Positions 1-6,844 of a stretch of 7,646 nucleotides of DNA are shown here, in pieces. The notes below the pieces were generated by a model that searched no databases, had not been told where the DNA came from, and worked only from the letters and a program-made list of their open reading frames with translations. Both the position numbers and the translations under genes were made by a program. Source of the stretch: Rhodocyclaceae bacterium. Lineage in GTDB: Bacteria; Pseudomonadota; Gammaproteobacteria; Burkholderiales; Rhodocyclaceae. The stretch lies in contig JALRGK010000141.1 of assembly GCA_023253415.1 (NCBI GenBank), forward strand, positions 1 through 7,646, given 5' to 3'. The stretch's first letter is position 1; the number at the start of each line of letters is the position of its first letter.

Positions 1-699
<699 letters not shown>

Positions 700-701
700 T
701 C

Positions 702-747
702 CCGGATCACCGATCCGGCGGGGGCAAGGGTCACCTTGCCCCCTTTT
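702..747 (+). terminator. Tandem-hairpin intrinsic terminator between dnaK and dnaJ
   Basis: Two hairpins follow the dnaK stop directly. The first is a perfect 7-bp inverted repeat, CCGGATC-ACC-GATCCGG, at 702-718. The second is a perfect 10-bp GC-rich stem (720-729 with 734-743, loop GTCA) followed by TTTT at 744-747, the standard layout of a Rho-independent terminator. It lies 39 bases upstream of the dnaJ start. It should end or reduce transcription after dnaK, leaving dnaJ dependent on readthrough or on a weak promoter that I cannot identify. The T-run is short, so termination may be partial. Confidence 0.85.
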
Positions 748-785
748 GCATTAACTGATTTGAATTGAACCGAAGCTGAAACGCC

Positions 786-1928
786 ATGTCAAAACGCGAT
801 TACTACGAAGTCCTGGGTGTTAACAAGGGTGCCTCCGATGATGAGCTGAAAAAAGCCTATCGTCGCCTGGCCATGAAATATCACCCGGATCGCAATCCGG
901 ACGACAAATCAGCAGAGGCCCAGTTCAAGGAGGCCAAAGAGGCCTACGAAGTGCTCAGCGACGGCAACAAACGCGCCGCTTACGACCAGTACGGCCATGC
1001 TGGCGTCGACCCTTCCATGGGCGGCGGTTTTGGCGGGGGCTTCGGTGGTGGTGCCGGTGGCTTCGACTTCGGCAACATCTTCGAAGAAATCTTCCGCGGC
1101 GGCGGTGGCGGTTTTGGGGGTGGCGGCGGCCGGGGTGGCCGTAGCCAAGTCTATCGTGGCGCCGATCTGCGTTACGACTTGGAAATCAGCCTCGAAGAAG
1201 CCGCCAAAGGCACCCAGACCCGCATTCGCATTCCCACCGAAACCAACTGCGAAACCTGCAAAGGCACCGGGGCCAAACCCGGCACCAGCGCCAAGACCTG
1301 CGGCACCTGTAAAGGCAGCGGCCAGGTCCGCATGCAGCAGGGTTTCTTCTCGGTACAACAGAGCTGCCCGCACTGCCACGGCTCGGGCAAAGTCATCGAC
1401 GACCCGTGCACCGACTGCCACGGCCGCGGCCGCAAACGCGAAAACAAAACCCTGGAAATCAAGATCCCGGCCGGGGTTAATGATGGTGACCGTATCCGCC
1501 TATCGGGCGAAGGCGAAGCCGGCGTCAACGGTGGTCCCTCGGGCGACTTGTACGTACAGATCAGCCTGCGCCAGCACGAACTCTTCACACGTGACGGCGA
1601 CGATCTGCACTGCGAAATTCCCATCAGCATGACCATCGCCGCACTCGGCGGCGACATCGACGTCCCCACGCTCGACGGCACCGCCAGCCTGCGCATCCCC
1701 GAAGAAACCCAGACCGGCAAAATTTTTCGTCTGCGCGGCAAGGGCGTCACCGGCATGCGCAGCGGCGCCGCCGGCAACCTCTACGTGCACGTCGTCGTAG
1801 AAACCCCGGTCAACCTGAATAGCGAGCAGAAGGAACTACTCCGCAAGTTCCAGGAAAGCCTGGGCGAGCACCACTCGCCCCAAGAAGGCGGCTGGCAGCA
1901 GAAGCTGAAGAACTTCTTTAGCAGCTAG
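786..1928 (+). CDS. dnaJ: Chaperone protein DnaJ (Hsp40, type I)
   Basis: Co-chaperone that delivers unfolded proteins to DnaK and stimulates its ATPase. At 380 residues it is the usual length for the family (E. coli about 376). Domains in order: J domain at residues 1-70 with the HPD motif at 33-35; a Gly/Phe-rich linker at about 79-120 with runs of Gly; a zinc-binding domain with four CxxCxGxG repeats starting at Cys155 (CETCKGTG), Cys172 (CGTCKGSG), Cys194 (CPHCHGSG) and Cys208 (CTDCHGRG); and then the C-terminal client-binding and dimerisation domains, containing GDLYV and GNLYVHVVVETP. All eight zinc ligands are intact. The ATG start is fixed by the canonical MSKRDYYEVLG opening, although no clear Shine-Dalgarno sequence precedes it. 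The gene lies 86 bases after dnaK, beyond a terminator, and stops at TAG 1926-1928, only 22 bases from the end of the convergent transporter gene. Confidence 0.98.
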   Translation: MSKRDYYEVLGVNKGASDDELKKAYRRLAMKYHPDRNPDDKSAEAQFKEAKEAYEVLSDGNKRAAYDQYGHAGVDPSMGGGFGGGFGGGAGGFDFGNIFEEIFRGGGGGFGGGGGRGGRSQVYRGADLRYDLEISLEEAAKGTQTRIRIPTETNCETCKGTGAKPGTSAKTCGTCKGSGQVRMQQGFFSVQQSCPHCHGSGKVIDDPCTDCHGRGRKRENKTLEIKIPAGVNDGDRIRLSGEGEAGVNGGPSGDLYVQISLRQHELFTRDGDDLHCEIPISMTIAALGGDIDVPTLDGTASLRIPEETQTGKIFRLRGKGVTGMRSGAAGNLYVHVVVETPVNLNSEQKELLRKFQESLGEHHSPQEGGWQQKLKNFFSS

Positions 1929-1940
1929 TGCATCAACACC

Positions 1941-1979
1941 GGGTGGGTCATCAGTCCCGAATTTTGATATGACTCACCC
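1941..1979. terminator. Possible hairpin at the dnaJ / MFS convergent junction
   Basis: GGGTGGGTCAT (1941-1951) can pair with ATGACTCACCC (1969-1979) across a 17-base loop. On the plus-strand transcript ten pairs are Watson-Crick and one is a G-U wobble (1946 with 1974); on the minus-strand transcript that position is a mismatch. There is no T-run on either side, so this is not a classic intrinsic terminator. It overlaps the last codons of the minus-strand transporter gene. It could help end converging transcripts or protect their 3' ends, but it could also be chance. Confidence 0.3.
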
Positions 1980-3174
1980 ACAAAGCTGCCATCAGATTAA
2001 AGCTGGCAGCGACCAGACCCACCCAGCCATAGCCACGGATCAACCCGTCTGGCGTTTGGGTAATGAATAAGCCACCGACCATGCTGGCCAGGCCCATAGC
2101 CATAGATAGCACGGTGGCGTTGAGAGACAGAAAGGTGCCCCGCTCCTGCGGTTTAACCGCCGCGCCGACAATAGCCAGCAAAGGCACCATACGGCCAGAG
2201 ACCAGAATAAAAAATAGCGTGGTAATGACCAGCCAGCCACTCAGGCTTATTGCGCCAATGTTGGTGACGAGTAAGACGGGCACACATGCGCCAATGGCCA
2301 CCAGGCGAAACATGACTACTTTACCGAACCGGTCTGCCAGCGCGCCGATGAGTCGCGCGGTGATGAGCGTCGCAGCACCGCCCAGAAAGTAAATCAGTGG
2401 AATCTGGTCACCCGCAATACCCACGTTAGCAATGGCATACAGTGTGATGTAGGGAATGACGGTGAAGCCACCAAAGATCACCAGACCCGTCAACAACATA
2501 GCTTTGAGGTGATTCGGCTCTAGGGCCACGGAGACCATCTGCCGAATAGCACGCCCGTCCTCACGCGCATTCAGATGGCCGTGAAACTCGGGGAGGGATT
2601 TATCGCCAAACCAGATCAGCGCCGCACTCAGCAAAGCAATAAACAGAAACGGGGCCTGCCAGCTCAGTGCATCAGCCATCAATAACGAGAGCGGCACCCC
2701 GGCAATACTAGAGACAGAAAAGGCCGTTGCGACATAACTCGTGGCTTTGGCACGGCGCTCAAAGGGAATAGCATCGGCCACCATGGTATGCACCATGGCA
2801 CCCATCATGCCGCCGAAGATGCCGGCGAGGCCACGAGCGATCAAGAGGGTGGTGAATCCGGGGGATAACGCACACAACAATGTGGCAATGGCAAAGGCAA
2901 CAAAGATGCCCAAGAGAAAGCGTTTGCGTTCGAAACGATCCACGACGGGGGCCATCAACAAACCGGCCACTGCCGCACTAAAACTGTAGCTGGCGACTAG
3001 CAACGCAAACTCATGGGTGGAGATGCTGAACGCGTTAATGAGAAACGGGCCCAGCGGCATCATGATCATGAAATCCAGCACATGACAGAACTGGATACCC
3101 GCCAATATAAGCAACATGGCGCGTTCGTTACGCGCCAATGTGGCTTGCGCTATGACTTGCTGCTGATCAGGCAC
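1951..3174 (-). CDS. Major facilitator superfamily transporter, substrate unknown
   Basis: Inner-membrane transporter of the major facilitator superfamily, most like the drug/sugar efflux (AraJ/YdhP-like) branch; the substrate cannot be told from sequence. I place the start at GTG 3174, giving 407 residues, normal for a 12-helix MFS protein. Starting further upstream (TTG/ATG up to 3279) would only add residues read out of frame inside cysS. The first helix begins near residue 19 (MLLILAGIQFCHVLDFMIMM). The loop between helices 2 and 3 carries a motif-A-like VVDRFERKRF, and helix 4 has IARGLAGIFGGMMGA with the usual buried Arg. A charged central loop (FHGHLNAREDGRAIRQ) separates the two halves, followed by further hydrophobic segments such as GLVIFGGFTVIPYITLY. 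It overlaps the end of cysS by 8 bases (GTGCCTGA), so it is probably co-transcribed and translationally coupled. No strong ribosome binding site precedes the GTG. Family call is firm; start is likely; function is open. Confidence 0.88.
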   Translation of the reverse strand: MPDQQQVIAQATLARNERAMLLILAGIQFCHVLDFMIMMPLGPFLINAFSISTHEFALLVASYSFSAAVAGLLMAPVVDRFERKRFLLGIFVAFAIATLLCALSPGFTTLLIARGLAGIFGGMMGAMVHTMVADAIPFERRAKATSYVATAFSVSSIAGVPLSLLMADALSWQAPFLFIALLSAALIWFGDKSLPEFHGHLNAREDGRAIRQMVSVALEPNHLKAMLLTGLVIFGGFTVIPYITLYAIANVGIAGDQIPLIYFLGGAATLITARLIGALADRFGKVVMFRLVAIGACVPVLLVTNIGAISLSGWLVITTLFFILVSGRMVPLLAIVGAAVKPQERGTFLSLNATVLSMAMGLASMVGGLFITQTPDGLIRGYGWVGLVAASFNLMAALWVSHIKIRD

Positions 3175-4555
3175 GACGCCAAATGGTACCTTGCGGCGTA
3201 TCTTCCAGGACGACGCCGGCTTCCAGCAGTTCTTTACGGACGCGATCCGCTGTGGCGAAGTCTTTAGCCTTACGCGCATCCAGACGTTCCTGGATACGCG
3301 CCTCGATTTCCTCTGGGGTCAGGCTATCGGCGTCGGCACCGGTCGAGCGTTGCAGGAATGCTTCTGGGGCACGCTGAAGCAAACCGAGCACACCGGCCAG
3401 GGCTTTGAGCTGACCCGCCAACTTGGCGCATTGATCCCGATTCACGGCTTGTGCCAGCTCGAACAACACCGCCATGGCTTCTGGGGTATTGAAGTCGTCG
3501 TTCATAGCGGCGACAAACTTCTGGCCGTATGGGCTATTCCAATCCACGGCCGCATCAACGGCAGGCACATTGCGTAAGGCGGTGTACAAGCGTTCCAATG
3601 AATTTGCGGCGTCATCCAGATGCGCTGTCGAGTAATTCAAGGGGCTACGGTACTGCGCCCGCAGAATGAAGAAGCGGATGATTTCTGGATCGTAAACTTT
3701 GAGTACATCACGGATGGTGAAGAAGTTGCCAAGCGACTTGGACATCTTTTCTTCGATGCCGTCTTTCTCGACGCGGATAAAACCGTTGTGCATCCAGATG
3801 TTGGCAAAGGTGCCGCCATGGGCGCCTTCGGACTGAGCGATTTCGTTCTCGTGATGCGGAAACTGCAAATCGGCACCACCACCGTGGATGTCAAAATGAT
3901 GGCCTAGCAAAGCGCTGCTCATGGCCGAACACTCGATGTGCCAGCCCGGGCGACCGTCGCCCCAGGGTGATGACCAAGCGGGTTCACCGGCTTTGGCGTG
4001 CTTCCACAATACAAAGTCGAGCGGGTCTTCCTTGGCGCCGGCCACGGCCACACGCTCGCCGGCACGCAGATCGTCGAGCGATTTACCGGAGAGTTTGCCG
4101 TAACCGGGGAACTTGCGCACGGCGAAGTTGACGTCGCCGTCGCCGCCCTGATAGGCCAGGCCTTTGTCTTCCAGCGTACCGATGAGGTCGAGCATTTCCT
4201 GCACGTATTCGGTGGCGCGGGGTTCTTTGGTCGGTCGAAGCACGCCGAGGGCATCGCTGTCTTCGTGCATGGCAGCAATGTAACGATCCGTCAGCTGCTG
4301 AATGGTTTCACCACGCTCGTTGGCGCGGTTAATGATTTTGTCGTCGATATCGGTAATGTTGCGCACGTACTCGACCTGATAACCCTGGGCCATCAGCCAG
4401 CGGTAGACCATATCGAACACGACCATGACCCGGGCATGGCCCAGGTGACAGAAGTCGTAAACGGTCATCCCGCAAACGTACATACGCACCTGCCCCGGAT
4501 GAATCGGCTGCAACGGAGTTTTTTCACGAGCGAGGGTGTTATAGATCGAGACCAT
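3167..4555 (-). CDS. cysS: Cysteinyl-tRNA synthetase
   Basis: Class I aminoacyl-tRNA synthetase that activates cysteine with ATP and attaches it to tRNA-Cys in the cytoplasm. With the ATG at 4555 the product is 462 residues, matching E. coli CysS (461), and opens with the family-typical IYNTL. A TTG at 4570 would add only five residues and is less likely. The zinc ligands are in place at Cys28, Cys209, His234 and Glu238. The class I signature HLGH is at residues 37-40 and KMSKS at 270-274. Other conserved blocks are NITDIDDKII, GWHIECSAMS, HGGGADLQFPHHENE and DDFNTPEA. The C-terminal tRNA-binding part ends GTIWRRA. No Shine-Dalgarno sequence is visible; the leader is strongly pyrimidine-rich. 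The MFS gene overlaps its 3' end, and ppiB diverges from its 5' side. Confidence 0.98.
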   Translation of the reverse strand: MVSIYNTLAREKTPLQPIHPGQVRMYVCGMTVYDFCHLGHARVMVVFDMVYRWLMAQGYQVEYVRNITDIDDKIINRANERGETIQQLTDRYIAAMHEDSDALGVLRPTKEPRATEYVQEMLDLIGTLEDKGLAYQGGDGDVNFAVRKFPGYGKLSGKSLDDLRAGERVAVAGAKEDPLDFVLWKHAKAGEPAWSSPWGDGRPGWHIECSAMSSALLGHHFDIHGGGADLQFPHHENEIAQSEGAHGGTFANIWMHNGFIRVEKDGIEEKMSKSLGNFFTIRDVLKVYDPEIIRFFILRAQYRSPLNYSTAHLDDAANSLERLYTALRNVPAVDAAVDWNSPYGQKFVAAMNDDFNTPEAMAVLFELAQAVNRDQCAKLAGQLKALAGVLGLLQRAPEAFLQRSTGADADSLTPEEIEARIQERLDARKAKDFATADRVRKELLEAGVVLEDTPQGTIWRRA

Positions 4556-4661
4556 GACAGACAGAGACAAATGGGAGATGCAGGGGAAAAGCAGGAGAAA
4601 TACGGATAAAATGCGCCTTGGAATATAGCACGAGCCCTAGGCTCCACAGGAGAAAACCCAC
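4556..4661. promoter_or_regulatory. Divergent promoter region between cysS and ppiB
   Basis: This 106-base gap must hold the promoters for both the cysS-MFS unit and the ppiB-lpxH unit. For ppiB the best -10 candidate is TAAAAT at 4607-4612, within GGATAAAATGCG. The matching -35 position (GGGAAA, 4584-4589) is poor. For cysS a -10 candidate is TATATT read on the minus strand at 4627-4622, also with a weak -35. A perfect inverted repeat GAGCC-CTA-GGCTC lies at 4632-4644. It would fall in the ppiB leader and between the -35 and -10 of the proposed cysS promoter. The hexamers are only partial matches, so exact start sites are uncertain. Confidence 0.45.
4648..4653 (+). promoter_or_regulatory. 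Ribosome binding site of ppiB
   Basis: AGGAGA lies 8 bases upstream of the ppiB ATG at 4662, a near-consensus Shine-Dalgarno sequence that confirms this start. It is the strongest such site in the window and suggests efficient translation of ppiB. Confidence 0.85.
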
Positions 4662-5159
4662 ATGCAAACCGTTATTCTGAATACCAACCACGGTCCAATT
4701 ACGATTGAGCTGGACGATGAGCACGCTCCGAAAACTGTTGAAAACTTTCTGAGCTATGCCAACGAGGGTTTCTACAACAATACGGTTTTTCACCGTGTAA
4801 TCAACGGGTTCATGATTCAAGGCGGCGGCTTCGAGCCGGGCATGAAGCAAAAGCCGACCAAGGCACAGATCAAGAATGAAGCGAATAATGGCCTGAAAAA
4901 CACGACCGGCACGATTGCCATGGCTCGTACCAACGACCCGCATTCGGCAACTGCCCAGTTCTTCATCAATGTGGCCGATAACGATTTTCTCAATTTCAAG
5001 AGCGAATCGCCTCAGGGTTGGGGCTATGCCGTGTTTGGCAAAGTGACCGACGGCATGGATGTGGTTAACAAGATCAAAGGCGTGAAGACCGGCACCAGCG
5101 GTTTCCACCAGGATGTACCCAAGGAAGACGTGGTCATCCAGTCGGTTACCGTTAAATGA
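4662..5159 (+). CDS. ppiB: Peptidyl-prolyl cis-trans isomerase B (cyclophilin type)
   Basis: Cyclophilin-family prolyl isomerase that speeds cis-trans isomerisation of X-Pro bonds during folding. The 165 residues match E. coli PpiB (164). The protein has no signal peptide and so is cytoplasmic. Active-site residues are visible: FHRVI at 43-47 with the catalytic Arg45, FMIQGG at 50-55, and AQFFINV at 98-104 with Gln99, Phe101 and Asn103. Further conserved blocks are the opening NTNHGPITIELD, GTIAMARTNDPHSATAQFF and YAVFGKV. The start is supported by a good AGGAGA site. Its TGA stop overlaps the lpxH ATG, so the two genes form one unit. The same ppiB-lpxH pairing, divergent from cysS, is known in E. 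coli. Confidence 0.97.
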   Translation: MQTVILNTNHGPITIELDDEHAPKTVENFLSYANEGFYNNTVFHRVINGFMIQGGGFEPGMKQKPTKAQIKNEANNGLKNTTGTIAMARTNDPHSATAQFFINVADNDFLNFKSESPQGWGYAVFGKVTDGMDVVNKIKGVKTGTSGFHQDVPKEDVVIQSVTVK

Positions 5160-5905
5160 TTTTCTTTGCGTCCGATGTGCATCTGGCATCGGACACCCCG
5201 GCCATTACGGCACGCTTCCTGAGTTTTCTGGAGCGTGCCCGCCGGGAGGCCCAAGCTGTCTATCTGCTGGGCGATATCTTTGAATCCTGGGTGGGTGACG
5301 AAGACCTGAACCTCAAGGCCTATCAATCGGTTTTTGCCGCGCTTCGTGACACGACATCGGCGGGCGTTCAGGTCTATTTCATGGCCGGCAACCGTGATTT
5401 CATGGTGAGTGACCAGGTGCTGGCATCACTGGGCATGATCCGGCTGGATGATCCCTACGTGCTGTCGACTACCACGTGGCAGTTTGTACTGTCTCACGGA
5501 GACCTCTACTGCACCAGTGATATTAAGTACCAGGAGTTTCGGGCAAAAGTTCGCGTTCCGGAGAACCAGGCAAAATTTTTACGCCTCCCCTATTGGCTGC
5601 GCCGGGGCATTGCCGCCTGGATTCGCTGGCGGAGCAAGGGGCGCCGTGATGAAGCGCAGACCCGGATGATTACGGATGTCGATGAGGCCACTGTTGAGGA
5701 TGAAGCACGCCGTTTTGGCTATGCGACCCTGATTCACGGACATACCCATCGACCGGCCACCCACGACCACATTGTGGATGGGATTCATGTTGAGCGCTGG
5801 GTGTTGGCGGACTGGTCCACCGAACGTGGCGAATATCTGAGCTGGGATGATGCCGCAGAAAACATCGGGGTAGAAACGCCCTCCCTCACCCGCCACAGCA
5901 TTTAA
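5156..5905 (+). CDS. lpxH: UDP-2,3-diacylglucosamine diphosphatase LpxH
   Basis: Manganese-dependent metallophosphoesterase that cleaves UDP-2,3-diacylglucosamine to lipid X and UMP, the fourth step of lipid A synthesis, at the inner face of the inner membrane. At 249 residues it is slightly longer than E. coli LpxH (240), the extra length being at the C-terminus. Metal-binding motifs are all present: SDVHL with Asp7 and His9, LLGDIFESWVGD with Asp40, GNRDF with Asn79 and Arg80, SHGD with His114, and HGHTHRP with His194 and His196. The insert around residues 125-170 is rich in Arg, Trp and Leu (LPYWLRRGIAAWIRWRSKGR) and corresponds to the lid that binds acyl chains and the membrane. The ATG overlaps the ppiB stop as ATGA with no clear ribosome binding site, so translation is probably coupled to ppiB. 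Its presence shows an LPS-bearing Gram-negative cell. Confidence 0.97.
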   Translation: MIFFASDVHLASDTPAITARFLSFLERARREAQAVYLLGDIFESWVGDEDLNLKAYQSVFAALRDTTSAGVQVYFMAGNRDFMVSDQVLASLGMIRLDDPYVLSTTTWQFVLSHGDLYCTSDIKYQEFRAKVRVPENQAKFLRLPYWLRRGIAAWIRWRSKGRRDEAQTRMITDVDEATVEDEARRFGYATLIHGHTHRPATHDHIVDGIHVERWVLADWSTERGEYLSWDDAAENIGVETPSLTRHSI

Positions 5906-5918
5906 TCCGTCGTTAATC

Positions 5919-5947
5919 TTGATTTTCGGCTTTTCAGCTACTATATG
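5919..5947 (+). promoter_or_regulatory. Predicted sigma-70-type promoter of the YccA-like gene
   Basis: TTGATT (5919-5924) and TATATG (5942-5947) are separated by exactly 17 bases. Each matches four or five positions of the sigma-70 consensus. They lie in an AT-richer gap just after lpxH, with the start codon 37 bases downstream of the -10 element. No terminator hairpin is seen between lpxH and this site, so readthrough from ppiB-lpxH is also possible. Confidence 0.6.
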
Positions 5948-5970
5948 CAGAGTACGTGTCTGTTTTCCTG

Positions 5971-5975
5971 AAGGA
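5971..5975 (+). promoter_or_regulatory. Ribosome binding site of the YccA-like gene
   Basis: AAGGA lies 9 bases before the ATG at 5985. It supports this start over the nearby alternative ATGs in other frames. Confidence 0.75.
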
Positions 5976-5984
5976 ATCTGATCC

Positions 5985-6680
5985 ATGGATATTCGTTCGA
6001 CCCCGTCTTTTGGCGGAACTACCATTAACGTTGCCCGCAACCAAGTACTGCGTAATACTTACTGGCTGCTGGCGTTATCGCTCATCCCCACCGTGCTGGG
6101 CGCAGTGGTGGGCATTAGTTCCGGCGTGCCAATGCTGATGGCCGGTAGCCCGATCATGGGCACGCTGCTCTTCTTCGGCATTGCCTTTGGCTTTATGTGG
6201 GGTATTCAGCGCAACCAGAACAGTGGCACCGGCGTGCTTCTGCTGCTGGGTTTTACCTTCTTCATGGGGGTGATGCTCTCGCAAATCCTGAGCGTAGCGC
6301 TGGGCATGACTAACGGCGGTGCCCTGATCGCTATGGCCGGTAGCGCCACGGCAGCGATTTTCTTCTCGCTGGCCATGTATACCAGTGTCAGCAAACGCGA
6401 CTTCAGCTTCATGGGCAATTTCCTGTTTGCCGGCCTGATTCTGCTGATCATCGCATCGTTGGCCAATATGTTTCTGGCGATTCCGGCGATGGCGATTGCC
6501 ATTTCGGCGATCGGCGCACTGCTGTTCACTGGCTACTTGCTGTTTGACCTGAGCCGTATTGTGAACGGCGGGGAAACCAACTACATCACGGCGACGCTGG
6601 CGGTGTATCTGGACATTTACAACCTGTTCGTCAGCCTGCTTAATCTGCTGATGATCTTTACGGGCAACGACCGCGATTAA
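5985..6680 (+). CDS. yccA: Bax inhibitor-1 / YccA-family inner-membrane protein
   Basis: Multi-pass membrane protein of the Bax inhibitor-1 (BI-1/UPF0005) family, most like E. coli YccA, which binds and restrains the membrane protease FtsH; other family members act as pH-sensitive calcium leak channels. The 231 residues fit (E. coli YccA about 219). After a polar N-terminus, hydrophobic segments lie at about 25-45, 55-74, 81-103, 110-132, 144-165 and 167-188, with a re-entrant or seventh segment near 205-226. YccA-like blocks are VLRNTYWLLALSL near residue 21, SFMG at 141-144, and GGETNYITATLAVYLDIYN at 195-213. Asp188 and Asp210 sit where the di-aspartyl pH latch of Bacillus YetJ lies. The start is supported by AAGGA. 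The gene has its own promoter candidate and a strong terminator, so it is probably a single-gene unit. The family call is firm; the FtsH role is inferred. Confidence 0.92.
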   Translation: MDIRSTPSFGGTTINVARNQVLRNTYWLLALSLIPTVLGAVVGISSGVPMLMAGSPIMGTLLFFGIAFGFMWGIQRNQNSGTGVLLLLGFTFFMGVMLSQILSVALGMTNGGALIAMAGSATAAIFFSLAMYTSVSKRDFSFMGNFLFAGLILLIIASLANMFLAIPAMAIAISAIGALLFTGYLLFDLSRIVNGGETNYITATLAVYLDIYNLFVSLLNLLMIFTGNDRD

Positions 6681-6697
6681 CGCGCTATCGCTCTCGG

Positions 6698-6724
6698 AAA
6701 AAGAGCCCTGCGGGGCTCTTTTTT
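6698..6724 (+). terminator. Strong intrinsic terminator after the YccA-like gene
   Basis: AAGAGCCC (6701-6708) pairs with GGGCTCTT (6713-6720) around a TGCG loop. The stem extends into a flanking A-run (6698-6700) and T-run (6721-6724). It begins 18 bases after the stop codon, and the GC-rich stem plus six consecutive T residues (6719-6724) are the textbook layout. The A-run means the minus strand could also terminate here. Confidence 0.92.
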
Positions 6725-6844
6725 ATTGCTATTCAATGAGTTATAAAATTATTGCAGATTCTGTCAACGCTTTCTCCATACCCTGCGTTATTTGCCCTAC
6801 GCGGTCTGTAATCTGGACTGAACAACCATACCGAGGTTTATCAA
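6725..6844 (+). promoter_or_regulatory. AT-rich upstream region of the 96-residue orphan gene
   Basis: These 120 bases separate the preceding terminator from the orphan gene and must contain its promoter if it is expressed. The most promoter-like elements are TATAAA at 6742-6747 and TTGCAG at 6752-6757, but neither has a well-spaced partner of good quality. A ribosome binding site, GAGGT at 6833-6837, is 7 bases from the ATG. I see no second gene, RNA gene or convincing riboswitch in this stretch; the short open frame at 6736-6921 has no start signals. Confidence 0.45.

Noticed and set aside
1018..1140. Repetitive GGC/GGT-rich stretch that could look like a tandem repeat
   Set aside because: It encodes the normal Gly/Phe-rich linker of DnaJ.
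909..1421. 170-codon minus-strand frame opposite dnaJ, rich in Ala and Gly
   Set aside because: It mirrors the GC-rich Gly/Phe and zinc-finger coding region of dnaJ; no ribosome site and no family resemblance.
1951..3174. Transporter gene as a recently acquired island between dnaJ and cysS
   Set aside because: No mobile-element ends, direct repeats or integrase, and by eye its base composition is only slightly different from cysS, so there is no support for recent transfer.
3998..4609. 203-codon plus-strand frame opposite cysS
   Set aside because: cysS has every catalytic and zinc-binding motif in the opposite frame; this frame is its shadow and continues into the promoter gap.
4539..5189. 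216-codon minus-strand frame opposite ppiB
   Set aside because: ppiB is complete, conserved and has a strong ribosome site; the antisense frame has no recognisable domain.
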